64,000 nucleotides of DNA from JBHIDJ01 sp046760105 (GCA_046760105.1 JBHIDJ010000003.1:25267-89266); one strand, 5' to 3'. Counted from the stretch's first letter, positions 39,060 through 48,123 are shown. Program-made: numbers and translations. The notes: generated by a model from the letters alone, not told the origin.

Positions 39060-40766
39060 ATGAAAAACCTCCAAATAGTGCTGAACCTCACGCGCAACCA
39101 CAATCGTTTCGCCAGCCAGAGCGTTGATCTGATCGCGTCAAACTCGTGGATTAGCCAGTTCGCACGGCTCGCCATGACCTCCTCGCTGCCGAACAGCTAC
39201 TGCATCGGTCTGCCGGGTAACCGCCTCTACGGCGGATGCACCTACATCGACATGATCGAACGGGAGATTTGTCGACTCGCCCGCGAACTGTTCCCGATGG
39301 AGCACGTGGTGTTGCAGTTCCTCTCAGGCATGCAGGCCAACATCGGTGCCTACAACGCCGTACTCAAACGGGGTAATACTGTAATGGCTGCCCAGTTGAA
39401 GCACGGGGGCCACTACAGTCACAACCCGCAAGGCCCATTGCGCCTTTTTTCGGCAAAACTCGTGCCGGTGCCCTTCGACGACTCCTGTTACAACATCGAC
39501 GTCGATGAGCTCGCCAAGTCGCTCGCAACGCAGAAGCCAAAGCTTCTTATCGTGGGCTGGAGCGAGTTTCTGTTCCCCCATCCGCTCCCTGAGATCCGCG
39601 CGCTGTGCGACAAGCACGGCGTTCGCTTGATGTACGACATGTCGCACGTTGCCGGGCTGATCGCTGGGAAAGTCTTCCAGCCCGATGCGACCAAGTATGC
39701 CGACATCGCCACCAGCTCAACCGGCAAGTCGCTGCACGCGCCCGACCACGGCATGGTCTTTTTCAACGACAAGTCGCTAGAGACGGGTGTCCTTGACGCC
39801 GTGATGCCCCTGCTTACTTCCAATACGCACCCACACGAGATGGCGGCACTCGGCGTTGCCTTTGCCGAGATGGTAGAGTTCGGCCGAGACTACGCCTTAC
39901 AGGTCGTGCGCAACTCCAAGGCCCTGGGCCGTGCGCTCGAAGAGGAGGGGCTCAAAGTCCTTTATGCGCATCTAGACTATAGCGAGAGCCATACCGTGCT
40001 CGTGGAATACGTCGCCTCGAGCGTTGCCGTGGCCCTGCTGGACCGGACCGGTATTCTGTGCAACACGTGCCCACTTCCATGGGATCCCCCACGTACCGAG
40101 ACGGGTCTGCGGCTCGGGACTCAGGTCCTAACACGGCGCGGGATGCGCGAGCCCGAAATGCAGGTGATCGCCCAAGGGATCGCACGGGTACTTCTGCATG
40201 GCGAACACCCGGATCGCGTGGCCTACGAGTTTGTCAAGCCACTCGCCCAGCGATTCGATCGAACGGTGTACTCGTTTGACTTTCACTTCCCGCTGCAGCA
40301 GGACTGGTATGGCGCCCCGTACGAAGGCTACCGCGCGGAAAATGTCGACGATGTAATCCACGAGCTCGTACCGTTCGCAAACTGCACACCCGAGCAGATC
40401 CGATCACTCGCCGAACAGCTTACTCTCGTCGTTATCGACAAGGAACAAGTGTTATTCGAGACGGGCGATGCCTCGGATAGCGTGTACTTCATCAGTGAGG
40501 GAATCGTGGAGATCATGGACCGGTCCGGTAACACGGATGTTGTGATCGGGTCTCTCGGAGAAGGCAAGCACTTCGGGGAGCTTGGTGTGATGAAAGGCAT
40601 CAACCGTACCATGACTGCACGAGCACAGCCTCGCACGCGTCTGTTCCGCATGAAGGCCGCAAACTTCGAAGAGCTGCTCAAAGACGTCCTACCGCTCAGA
40701 CAGTACTTCGAGGATTACGTCCACATCATCGAAGAACAAAACCGCTGGCGACAGCGCGCCATGTAA
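39060..40766 (+). CDS. SHMT-like PLP enzyme fused to a cyclic-nucleotide-binding domain
   Basis: 568 residues. Residues ~15-390 resemble serine hydroxymethyltransferase: LPGNRLYGGCTYIDMIE, LKHGGHYSH, MYDMSHVAGLIAG with the cofactor Asp193 and His196, TSSTGKSLHAPDHG with the presumed Schiff-base Lys223, and TGLRLGTQVLTRRG with the substrate-carboxylate Arg351. The catalytic Glu of SHMT (in LIASENY) is Asn in LIASNSW, and THK is TGK, so folate-dependent serine/glycine exchange is doubtful; aldolase, racemase or decarboxylase activity is possible. Residues ~440-555 are a CRP-type cyclic-nucleotide domain with phosphate cassette FGELGVMKGINRTMTARA (Glu507, Arg516, Thr517). GAGGGAGG precedes the ATG. 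A CRP-like regulator gene follows on the opposite strand. Confidence 0.88.
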   Translation: MKNLQIVLNLTRNHNRFASQSVDLIASNSWISQFARLAMTSSLPNSYCIGLPGNRLYGGCTYIDMIEREICRLARELFPMEHVVLQFLSGMQANIGAYNAVLKRGNTVMAAQLKHGGHYSHNPQGPLRLFSAKLVPVPFDDSCYNIDVDELAKSLATQKPKLLIVGWSEFLFPHPLPEIRALCDKHGVRLMYDMSHVAGLIAGKVFQPDATKYADIATSSTGKSLHAPDHGMVFFNDKSLETGVLDAVMPLLTSNTHPHEMAALGVAFAEMVEFGRDYALQVVRNSKALGRALEEEGLKVLYAHLDYSESHTVLVEYVASSVAVALLDRTGILCNTCPLPWDPPRTETGLRLGTQVLTRRGMREPEMQVIAQGIARVLLHGEHPDRVAYEFVKPLAQRFDRTVYSFDFHFPLQQDWYGAPYEGYRAENVDDVIHELVPFANCTPEQIRSLAEQLTLVVIDKEQVLFETGDASDSVYFISEGIVEIMDRSGNTDVVIGSLGEGKHFGELGVMKGINRTMTARAQPRTRLFRMKAANFEELLKDVLPLRQYFEDYVHIIEEQNRWRQRAM

Positions 40767-40992
40767 CGCCAGTAATCAACTGACCAGGCGGCAAATTTTT
40801 TGGCGCCAGCTGCCGGCCGTCCCGACCCCGCATCCAGATACGCTAGGCACCGAAGCTTGGCCCTGCCGGTTTCGATTGACCCTCTTGATCACTCTCTCGC
40901 GAGCCTCGACGCTCTATCTTCCCCTTGACCTAGGTGCGCGGCAGTTGCCGATACCGAAAGTGCGGGCCCAGAGATTCCACGGTTTCTTTGGC

Positions 40993-41078
40993 CGCCAAGA
41001 ATGCATTGAACAAGCTTCGCCTTATCGTGATACCGAAATAAAAGGCGCGTAAACGCTATCGCAGTCCTCACCGATGAC
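40993..41078 (+). repeat. 86-bp direct repeat, copy 2
   Basis: Second copy of 38727-38812, here without the rest of the Sel1 gene. It lies 226 bp after the fusion gene and 93 bp before the end of the CRP-like gene. The 40767-41170 gap contains nothing else I can assign. Confidence 0.85.
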
Positions 41079-41170
41079 GACCGGCTGGGCGCCACCGCAA
41101 GCTGTGGCCAGCGCCCCAGGCGATAATTCAATACCACCTCAATGCTAAAGATGCGGCGGTGACGACAGAG

Positions 41171-41905
41171 CTACCAGCCTGCTGGCAGCTTTTTCTTGAT
41201 AGTAATCCTCTTGTCTTCGACTCTTATATATCCACCCGTCGCAAGATCTTTCAAGATGCGGCTTACCATCTCCCTTGATGCCCCCACCATGTTAGCAATA
41301 TCCTGCTGAGTTAACTTTTCGGAGATTACGAAATTGCCGTTTTCCGCTGTAGCGAGGTTTGATAATGTTCTCGCAACCCGTCCGTAGACGTCCCTTAGGG
41401 CGAGGCCTTTCACGTTATCAGTCAGCATCCGTATTCGATGCGTTAACTCCTTGATGAGGGTAATCGCAATATCGGGATTCTTGGCCAGACACTCCTTGAA
41501 ATCGCTCTTCGAGATGATCGAAAACCTTGAGGGCTCCAACGTCATAACAGATGCGGACCTGGGGGCGTCATCAAGTAACGCTATTTCGCCAAAGTACTCT
41601 CCTGGCCCTTCTATATCGAGGATGATTTCTCTTCCTTGCTCGTCACTCAGAAACACTTTCACTTTGCCCGTCAGAATAACGTAGAGCGAGTCAGTAGTAT
41701 CCCCCTCATTGATGACGATGGTATTTCTTGGGAATGTCTTCGTGACTGCGTGGCCGGATACCGTCGCGAGATCCGCTTGTGCCAGGCTCGCAAAAAGCGG
41801 GATGCCCTCGAAGACGCCCCCCGTCTGCGCGGCGGTGAGACCCGTATACCGGACTGAATTGTAGCCCACCGTCGCTTGCGCTGCGCTCAGATTGCTGGTA
41901 GTCAC
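41171..41905 (-). CDS. CRP/FNR-family transcription regulator
   Basis: 244 residues. The cyclic-nucleotide domain (about 35-150) has a full phosphate-binding cassette FGEIALLDDAPRSAS, with Glu, Arg and Ser where CRP holds cAMP. A dimer helix (DIAITLIKELTHRIRMLTDN) leads to a winged helix-turn-helix: LTQQDIANMVGASREMVSRILKDL. The recognition helix R-E-x-x-x-R equals CRP Arg180, Glu181 and Arg185, which read TGTGA. No FNR-type Cys cluster is visible. A TGTGAA-N3-TTCACG palindrome lies about 120 bp upstream, which suggests autoregulation. Binding of cAMP is inferred from the cassette. Confidence 0.93.
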   Translation of the reverse strand: MTTSNLSAAQATVGYNSVRYTGLTAAQTGGVFEGIPLFASLAQADLATVSGHAVTKTFPRNTIVINEGDTTDSLYVILTGKVKVFLSDEQGREIILDIEGPGEYFGEIALLDDAPRSASVMTLEPSRFSIISKSDFKECLAKNPDIAITLIKELTHRIRMLTDNVKGLALRDVYGRVARTLSNLATAENGNFVISEKLTQQDIANMVGASREMVSRILKDLATGGYIRVEDKRITIKKKLPAGW

Positions 41906-42010
41906 CGTTCTACCCTCCTTGCGTTCTCACGAACGCGCTAATACTGCGGCTGCGCTGAAACTACACCAATTATTACTATACATAGATTTAGGAACTGCTC
42001 GTGTGTAAGA

Positions 42011-42039
42011 TTTCACAGGGATTCTGTGAAAAATTCACG
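42011..42039. promoter_or_regulatory. Composite operator D upstream of the CRP-like gene
   Basis: TGTGAA-AAA-TTCACG (42025-42039) overlaps a second inverted repeat with perfect 8-bp arms TTTCACAG (42011-42018) and CTGTGAAA (42024-42031) around GGATT. Three half-sites thus alternate. It is 106-134 bp upstream of the regulator start at 41905. Confidence 0.5.
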
Positions 42040-42079
42040 GTTTACGGTACCCACCAGCAACGAGATGGGAAGATTTGTA

Positions 42080-42124
42080 GTGCGAACGAGCTGGTCGGGA
42101 GTTCGAGTCTCTCCGGGCGTGCCA
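42080..42124 (+). tRNA. 3' fragment of a tRNA-Arg gene, probable attachment-site remnant
   Basis: The 3' half of a tRNA from the anticodon loop to CCA: loop GTGCGAA (anticodon would be GCG), stem strand CGAGC, five-base variable loop, T-arm GGGAG-TTCGAGT-CTCTC with all five pairs, acceptor strand CGGGCGT, G, CCA. It aligns base for base with bacterial tRNA-Arg(ACG) in this half. The 5' half is missing: 42075-42079 cannot pair with CGAGC. Not a functional tRNA. Such 3' halves are the usual att cores of islands and phages. The rest of 41906-42425 has no gene I can support. Confidence 0.7.
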
Positions 42125-42425
42125 ATAATCAAAGAGTTACACTCACCCTCGCGGTAGCAGGTCGTGGCGAATCACCAATGAGTCACCACAGGGGCGGCTG
42201 TTCAACCGCGTCGGAGAGGCAGACCGAGCAAACATGTAGTCGAGCTGTGATCAAGGCTTTTAAATTTTCACAATCTCCCCTCCGTATTGGTACGCCTTCG
42301 CCCGGCGCAAGCGGGAATTACGATACGGAAGATCGCAACACCCGTCGCAGTGCACTCCTTGGGTTAGTCGGCCCGCAAGTAACTCACGCCCCTGCTGAGT
42401 GCCGGCATGCCCCGAAGTCGTCAGG

Positions 42426-43268
42426 TCACACAGTTCCAACCGTGAGCACTTCGAGCATGCTGAAGTAGAGCTCGTCTCGGTCGAGGATATACTCATCAGA
42501 GGCGGGGTCAAAATGCGCTCTCCACTGCGCATAGTCTTCCACTGATAGATATGGCTCTGCCATTCTCGCGTGCCATTCACTATTGCCGGCGATGTATCGC
42601 TTGGCCGCAGGCGTCAACGGCGCGAGCTTCTGAATGGCATAACTCTTCGTCCACACGTCCTTGAGCCCCGCTTTTAGAAACGACCCATGCGTTTTTCTCC
42701 CAGCGAAATTGTCAAAGTACTTTTCTGATCGATCACGAGCGCGCGAGGCCCCCAGAAGGACCTTCAGGGTCAGGGTAGGATCGATGGGATGTAATATAAA
42801 GTCGGCGCCGTCGAAATCCTTGGCCGCAATCCTCCCGCCTTTTCTTGTCACGCGCTTCTGCTCCTCCAGAATCCTGAGATGATCCTCGACATAAGTGAAG
42901 CAACCTCCGAAAAACACGAAGTCGACCCTGTCATCGTCGAGCGGTATCGCTGAGAAATCGGCTTGGCGAAAGCTCATCAGGTCCTTCAGTGGGTTATGCT
43001 GGCGTTGCTTTTCGGCGTACGCCAACAGCTCCACAGAGATATCAACGCCGATGATCCGCCCATCCGGCTTGACCTTCTCTGCAAACAGGGGACTCCATAA
43101 ACCTGGTCCACATCCCAGGTCCAACACCACATCCCCGGGGGTGAGATAGAGGTCATCGACCAGTTGCCGTCGCTCGTGTTGCTTTGTTTCATGATGATCC
43201 AGGAGCCACCGGAGCTCGGTCAGCTCCAGGCCATCCGGACCGGTGTTGAATGCGACATCGACGGACAT
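42426..43268 (-). CDS. SAM-dependent methyltransferase
   Basis: 280 residues, class I methyltransferase. Motif I is VVLDLGCGPGLW, the ribose-binding acid is in IGVDIS, motif II region DFSAIPLDDDRVDFVFFGG, and motif III RVTRKGGRIAAKDFDG. The C-terminal half is an unassigned substrate domain. ATG 43268 is chosen over 43289 because AAGGGGG lies at good spacing before it. The substrate is unknown. A short inverted repeat GGGAA/TTCCC (43291-43306) lies 23 bp upstream and may be an operator. Confidence 0.85.
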   Translation of the reverse strand: MSVDVAFNTGPDGLELTELRWLLDHHETKQHERRQLVDDLYLTPGDVVLDLGCGPGLWSPLFAEKVKPDGRIIGVDISVELLAYAEKQRQHNPLKDLMSFRQADFSAIPLDDDRVDFVFFGGCFTYVEDHLRILEEQKRVTRKGGRIAAKDFDGADFILHPIDPTLTLKVLLGASRARDRSEKYFDNFAGRKTHGSFLKAGLKDVWTKSYAIQKLAPLTPAAKRYIAGNSEWHARMAEPYLSVEDYAQWRAHFDPASDEYILDRDELYFSMLEVLTVGTV

Positions 43269-43290
43269 GGGACCCCCTTGTTGTGACATT

Positions 43291-43331
43291 GGGAACCGTA
43301 TTTCCCATTGTTCACGGCGCCATACGGCGCC
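43291..43331. promoter_or_regulatory. Two inverted repeats upstream of the methyltransferase gene
   Basis: GGGAA-N6-TTCCC (43291-43306) is followed by GGCGCC-ATAC-GGCGCC (43316-43331). They lie in the divergent region between the methyltransferase and the binding-protein gene. The second could also be a hairpin. The rest of 43332-43692 shows no gene. Confidence 0.35.
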
Positions 43332-43692
43332 AGTTTATCCTGAAGCCGGCCGCAATAGTTGCCAGGGGGCGGCCACATCCCGACTCAGGACGCGCTGAGC
43401 GGTAGGCCTGTCGGCGGGCCTCAGAGCTGTTTTGAAATTCTGAGTGACCCCTGTGCCGAACATAGAGACAACAACGAGGCTATTGTCAAATTATACGCCG
43501 AAAGACCGTCCCAGCCCGAATTGACATTTCACCAAATTAGTCGAATCCTTTGTTCTTTACGGCGAGGTAAGAGGTAATATACGGTGCCGTACTCAGAACG
43601 CACTATAAAGACATAAACGAGCTACTCTCAACGAGTCCCGTGCCGTTCAAATCAGAGGGCACCGCCCCGCGACCTCTGGCGAGGAGACAACT

Positions 43693-45342
43693 ATGAGCGA
43701 GCGTAAAGAGCACGCGTATATTCGGGTGCTCAGGAGACAGCTTGCCGAAGGAAAGATCGACCGTCGCGAGTTTCTGCGCACCGTAACCCTTCTCGGCTTA
43801 TCCGCGAGCGCCGCCTATGCTTTTGCCGGCAAGGCAAAAGCTGAGACCAAGCCGGCTATGCCCAAGGGCGGCATCCTTCGGATAAGCATGCCCGTTAGGA
43901 AAATCGAAGACCCGCACACCTTCAGCTCGCTTTCGGACAGCAACGTCGTCCGACAGGTCACCGAATATCTGACCAAAACCGGCCACGACAACATTACGCG
44001 TCCGTACCTTCTGCAATCATGGAAGCCCAGCGAGGATCTAAAGACCTGGACGCTGCACTTACGCCGGGGCATCAAATGGCACAATGGCCGCGACTTCACG
44101 GCTGACGATGTCATCTGGAACCTCAAGCACGTGCTCGATGACAAAACAGGCTCATCGGTCCTGGGCCTTATGAAGGGCTATATGCTCGAGGAAGACGGCG
44201 AGGGAAAAACCCGGCTGTGGGATGCGAACGCGATCGAGAAGGTCGATTCGTTCACCATCCGGCTGAACTGCAAAGTACCCCAGCTAGCGGTGCCCGAGCA
44301 TCTGTTCCACTACCCGCTGCTCATTCTCGACCCTGAAGAAGGCGGGGTCTTCGGACCCGGCTCCAGCGGCACGGGTGCGTTCGAGCTGGTCGAACATGAG
44401 GTCGGCAAGCTCTCGGTGCTCAAAGCCCGTAAGGACTACTGGGGCGACGGACCGCATCTGGACACCCTCGAATTCATCGACCTGGGCGGTGACCCACAAA
44501 CGGAGGTTTCCGCCTTCCGCACGAAAAAGGTCGATGGCGCAGACTCCATTGACGTGGTCGAGTTCGAAGCGCTGAAACTCATGCCGCACCTTAAGAGGTA
44601 CGACGCGGTAACGGCAGGTACGGGGCTGGCCCGCGGGAAGGTGACTGAGAAACCATTCGACGATGCCAGAGTGCGCAAGGCGCTCCGGCTTGCGATCGAC
44701 CCCCGCCTCACCCAAGAGCTGGTGCGGGGCGTGCTCGGCTCCCCGGCGGAGCATCATCACGTTTCGCCTATCCACCCCGAATACGCGAAGCTCCCTCCCA
44801 TGTGGGTTGACAAGAAACGGAACGTCGAGGCTGCCAAGAGACTCCTGGCCGAGGCGGGCTATTCCAGGGGTATCGACCTAGGGAGGATCGATTGCAGGGC
44901 ATCACCGGACTGGGAGGCCAGTGCCGCGCAAGCGATCGTCGAGCAGTGGAGGGATATTGGCGTGCGCTGTGGGGTCAATACGATGCCGGACGCAAAGTAC
45001 TGGGAAATCTGGGATAAGACCCGGTTGGGCTTCACCGCCTGGTCCCACCGACCGCTCGGCATCATGGTGCTGGGTCTCGCCTATCGCTCTGGCGTACCGT
45101 GGAACGAATCCTCGTATTCAAACCCCGAATTTGATCGGCTGCTGACCGAGGCCGAGGGCGAGCCCGATGTTGACAAACGGCGCGAGGTGATGGCCAAGCT
45201 CGAAAAAATCATGCAGGAGGATGGCCCCATTGTTCAGCCGTTCTGGCGGACTGTGGTGACCTTTATGGACAAGCGGGTGAAGGGCTTCGAAATGCACCCA
45301 ACCTTCTATATCTTTGGTAACGAGTTGGCCATCGAATCTTAA
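43693..45342 (+). CDS. Tat-exported peptide/nickel-type ABC substrate-binding protein (SBP family 5)
   Basis: 549 residues, DppA/OppA-like. A twin-arginine signal DRREFLRTVTLLG (Arg24, Arg25) sits near the N-terminus, followed by a hydrophobic stretch and AYAFAGKAKA. The mature protein has the family hallmarks YLLQSWKPSEDLKTWTLHLR, GIKWHNGRDFTADDVIWNLK and YSNPEFDRLL. No ABC permease or ATPase gene is adjacent; instead a sensor kinase follows after 138 bp. It may act as a periplasmic sensor subunit. GGCGAGGAG precedes the ATG. Confidence 0.88.
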   Translation: MSERKEHAYIRVLRRQLAEGKIDRREFLRTVTLLGLSASAAYAFAGKAKAETKPAMPKGGILRISMPVRKIEDPHTFSSLSDSNVVRQVTEYLTKTGHDNITRPYLLQSWKPSEDLKTWTLHLRRGIKWHNGRDFTADDVIWNLKHVLDDKTGSSVLGLMKGYMLEEDGEGKTRLWDANAIEKVDSFTIRLNCKVPQLAVPEHLFHYPLLILDPEEGGVFGPGSSGTGAFELVEHEVGKLSVLKARKDYWGDGPHLDTLEFIDLGGDPQTEVSAFRTKKVDGADSIDVVEFEALKLMPHLKRYDAVTAGTGLARGKVTEKPFDDARVRKALRLAIDPRLTQELVRGVLGSPAEHHHVSPIHPEYAKLPPMWVDKKRNVEAAKRLLAEAGYSRGIDLGRIDCRASPDWEASAAQAIVEQWRDIGVRCGVNTMPDAKYWEIWDKTRLGFTAWSHRPLGIMVLGLAYRSGVPWNESSYSNPEFDRLLTEAEGEPDVDKRREVMAKLEKIMQEDGPIVQPFWRTVVTFMDKRVKGFEMHPTFYIFGNELAIES

Positions 45343-45480
45343 GCAGGCGGACCAGGGCGCTCAAGAAGCTCACATTCCAGCGTGCATGACGCCCGCTTAG
45401 AACCACCTAGAGGACGTTGCCGCAGCGCGCAGTGACCGCCACGCGACCGGGAGCGGCGGCGATATCAGGAGAGCACTATC

Positions 45481-47742
45481 ATGTTGCGATTGCTTTCGAT
45501 CCGAGACCGACTCTTCCTTCTGCTGATGCTGCTCGTCGCGTCGCTCGTCTTCACCAACCTCCTGCTGATCAACCAGACGAGAAACCTCGAGCACTCCATC
45601 CGTCAACAGGCGCACAACATCGATCGCATGGTGAAAGTCGATGCAGCGGTCAAGACCTTCGGCGACCTTAAGTACTGGCTGACTGCCTGGGCACTTAACG
45701 TCGACGCCCATGCCGAGAAGCGTGCCAAGGACGCCCGCGACCTCCTAAACGGACAGCTATCCGAGCTCAAACCGGATCTGCCGGAGGTGGTCGCCGATGT
45801 GCCTGGGCAGGCGGCCGATCTGGTGAGCGAGACAAGCGCGGCCGCGGAAGCGTTCGCGCGTGATAACTATGCCGTTGCCAAGGGCCTGATCCGCAGGGGG
45901 CATGGGCATGTTTTGGCGGTTGATGCCAAGCTTTCAACGGTGGTGGGTAGCCTCCAAGAAAAAGCTCAGAGTGCTGCCGCGAGAGCGTTGCGGGAGACTT
46001 CGCAGGATGTTCAAACCGCCTTATGGATCGTCGTGCTGGTGAGCCTCGTGGCCGCCACCTTGACCTTTCTAATCGTGCGCTCGGTGGTCATGCCGCTGCG
46101 ACAAGTGGGCGGGGTGATAGGCGCTATGAGCGCTGGCGAGATGGACGTCCCTCTGCCGCCAGCGAGCCGTGATGAGATCGGGGATATGGTGCAGGTGCTC
46201 ACCCTGTTCCGGGAGAACGTCGCACGACGCAGGGCAATCGAACAGGACTTGCGCGAGGTGCTCGATGCCATCGAATACGGCATCCTGTTCATGGATTCGA
46301 ATTTGCAGATTCGCATCGATAACCGCGCCTACCGCGAAATCTGGGGTATCCCCGAGAGCTTTCTCGCCCAGAAGCCCCACCTGCGGGAGTTAATGGAGTA
46401 CAACCGCGAACACGAGATCTACGATGTCCCCGAGGGTGGGTGGGAGAACTACGTCGAAGGCCGTATCGACTCCATTCAAAAGGGGAGTATTCCCCCGACG
46501 GAGCTGCACCGCGCCGACGGCAAGATAATCCAGTATCAGTGCGTCGCCCTTCCAGACGGCGGTCGGATGCTCACGTATTTCGACATTACCGAGATCAAGC
46601 GCGCCGAGCAGGCGCTGCGCGAGAGCGAGGAGCGTTACGCCCTGGCGATGATGGGCGCCAATGAAGGGCTGTGGGACTGGGACTCGCGCGCCAATGAGAT
46701 TTACGTCTCCCCGCGCTTCAAGACGATCTTCGGGATGGAGACGGAGGCCCTCAAAATCACGCCAGCCGACTGGGAGGCCTGCATCCATCCGGATGACCGT
46801 GCCCACTACCGCCAGGCATTTCAGGCGCACTTGCGCGGTGACACCGAGTTCTACCAATCCGAATGCCGCGTGCTGTTGCCCGATGGAGCCCAGCGCTGGG
46901 TCCGGATGCGCGGCATCGGCCTGCGCGATGAACGCGGCCGGGTATATCGCATGGCCGGATCCGTCGGCGATATCACTGCGGGCAAGCAAGCTGAAATCGA
47001 GCTACGCCAAGCCAAGGATGAGGCCATGCAAGCGAGCAACGCCAAAACCCAGTTCCTCGCCAACATGAGCCATGAGCTGCGCACACCTCTGAACGCCATC
47101 TTGGGTTATACGGAGCTGATCCTGGACCAGGTATACGGCGAGGTGCCCGACCAGACCCGGGATGTTCTCGAGCGCGTGGAGCAGAGCGGCCGCCACCTAC
47201 TTGGGCTCATCAACGACGTTCTCGACCTCTCCAAGATCGAGGCAGGTCGCTTCACGCTGCCCCTCGCCGACTATTCCATGCAGGAGGTGGTCGGGAACGT
47301 CATTAGCACAGTCGAATCATTGGGGGCGGAAAAAAATCTGGCCCTGAACGTTTCGCTTCCACCTGATCTGCCTATCGGAAGGGGGAACGAACAACGCATC
47401 ACCCAGGTCCTGCTGAATCTCATCGGGAACGCAATCAAGTTTACTGACGTCGGGGAGGTTTCAGTAGAGGTAACGGTATCCGACGAAAACTTTGTCGTTT
47501 CCGTGTCCGACACCGGGATCGGCATATCGGAAGCGGATCAAGCGGAGATTTTCAAAGAATTTCAGCAGGCGGACAATTCCGTCACACGCGAACGTGGGGG
47601 CACAGGCCTCGGTCTCGCCATCGCCAGGCGCATGATCGAAATACAGGGGGGGCGCGTGTGGGTTCAGTCGACCCGGGGCAAGGGTTCGACCTTTTCGTTC
47701 TCACTGCCCATCCGGGTCGAGCCACAGCCGGAGGCGACATGA
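45481..47742 (+). CDS. PAS-domain sensor histidine kinase
   Basis: 753 residues. Membrane helix 1 (about 10-30), a periplasmic helical region (about 35-180), helix 2 (about 182-202), HAMP (about 203-258), then two PAS domains (about 260-375 and 380-507; the second with the PAC-type tail MAGSVGDITAGKQAE). The kinase core has the phospho-His in ANMSHELRTPLNAILGY and the ATPase boxes NLIGNAIKFTD, DTGIGI and GGTGLGLAIARRM. There is no fused receiver. Its stop overlaps the next receiver gene by 4 bp (ATGA), so the two are coupled. CAGGAGAG precedes the ATG. Confidence 0.95.
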   Translation: MLRLLSIRDRLFLLLMLLVASLVFTNLLLINQTRNLEHSIRQQAHNIDRMVKVDAAVKTFGDLKYWLTAWALNVDAHAEKRAKDARDLLNGQLSELKPDLPEVVADVPGQAADLVSETSAAAEAFARDNYAVAKGLIRRGHGHVLAVDAKLSTVVGSLQEKAQSAAARALRETSQDVQTALWIVVLVSLVAATLTFLIVRSVVMPLRQVGGVIGAMSAGEMDVPLPPASRDEIGDMVQVLTLFRENVARRRAIEQDLREVLDAIEYGILFMDSNLQIRIDNRAYREIWGIPESFLAQKPHLRELMEYNREHEIYDVPEGGWENYVEGRIDSIQKGSIPPTELHRADGKIIQYQCVALPDGGRMLTYFDITEIKRAEQALRESEERYALAMMGANEGLWDWDSRANEIYVSPRFKTIFGMETEALKITPADWEACIHPDDRAHYRQAFQAHLRGDTEFYQSECRVLLPDGAQRWVRMRGIGLRDERGRVYRMAGSVGDITAGKQAEIELRQAKDEAMQASNAKTQFLANMSHELRTPLNAILGYTELILDQVYGEVPDQTRDVLERVEQSGRHLLGLINDVLDLSKIEAGRFTLPLADYSMQEVVGNVISTVESLGAEKNLALNVSLPPDLPIGRGNEQRITQVLLNLIGNAIKFTDVGEVSVEVTVSDENFVVSVSDTGIGISEADQAEIFKEFQQADNSVTRERGGTGLGLAIARRMIEIQGGRVWVQSTRGKGSTFSFSLPIRVEPQPEAT

Positions 47743-48104
47743 ACGGGCGGATTCTGGTAGTCGAGGATCAAGAGGATAACCGTAAGATCATGCGCGACCT
47801 GCTGACCAACGCCGACTACGAAGTGATCGAAGCGGTGACCGGCGACGAGGGGGTGGCCATGGCGCAAACCCACGTTCCCGACGTCATCCTCATGGACATA
47901 AACCTCCCCGGGCTCGATGGATACGAAGCGACGCGCCAGATCAAAGCCAATCCCGCGCTCCACCACATTCCGATCATCGCAGTCACCTCCTACGCGCTAA
48001 GCGGCGACGAGGCAAAGGCCCGGGAGGCCGGCTGCGACGCCTATTTCAGCAAACCGGTCAGCCCGCGCGCGCTCCTGGCCAAGGTGCGCGAGTACACCGG
48101 ATAA
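47739..48104 (+). CDS. Single-domain response regulator (DivK-like)
   Basis: 121 residues, receiver only. Acidic pair in VVEDQEDN, phospho-Asp in ILMDINLPGLDG, Thr/Ser in IIAVTSYAL, and Lys in FSKPVSP. The ATG at 47739 overlaps the kinase stop. It is likely the direct phospho-partner of the kinase, perhaps relaying to the receiver of the next gene. Confidence 0.93.
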   Translation: MNGRILVVEDQEDNRKIMRDLLTNADYEVIEAVTGDEGVAMAQTHVPDVILMDINLPGLDGYEATRQIKANPALHHIPIIAVTSYALSGDEAKAREAGCDAYFSKPVSPRALLAKVREYTG

Positions 48105-48123
48105 GCGCCCCGAGGAGCAAATT

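Noticed and set aside
38854..39063. Possible small gene ending in an ATGA overlap with the PLP-fusion gene
   Set aside because: TTG start without ribosome site and low-complexity Asn/Ser content; the fusion gene has its own strong ribosome site inside it.
38727..41078. Insertion-sequence target duplication
   Set aside because: 86 bp is far longer than transposon target duplications, and no transposase or terminal inverted repeats are seen.
42045..42124. Complete tRNA gene
   Set aside because: The 5' acceptor, D-arm and anticodon-stem strand are absent; only the 3' half fits.
42001..42468. 155-codon plus-strand frame
   Set aside because: It runs over operator D and the tRNA fragment and into the methyltransferase gene; no recognisable protein pattern.
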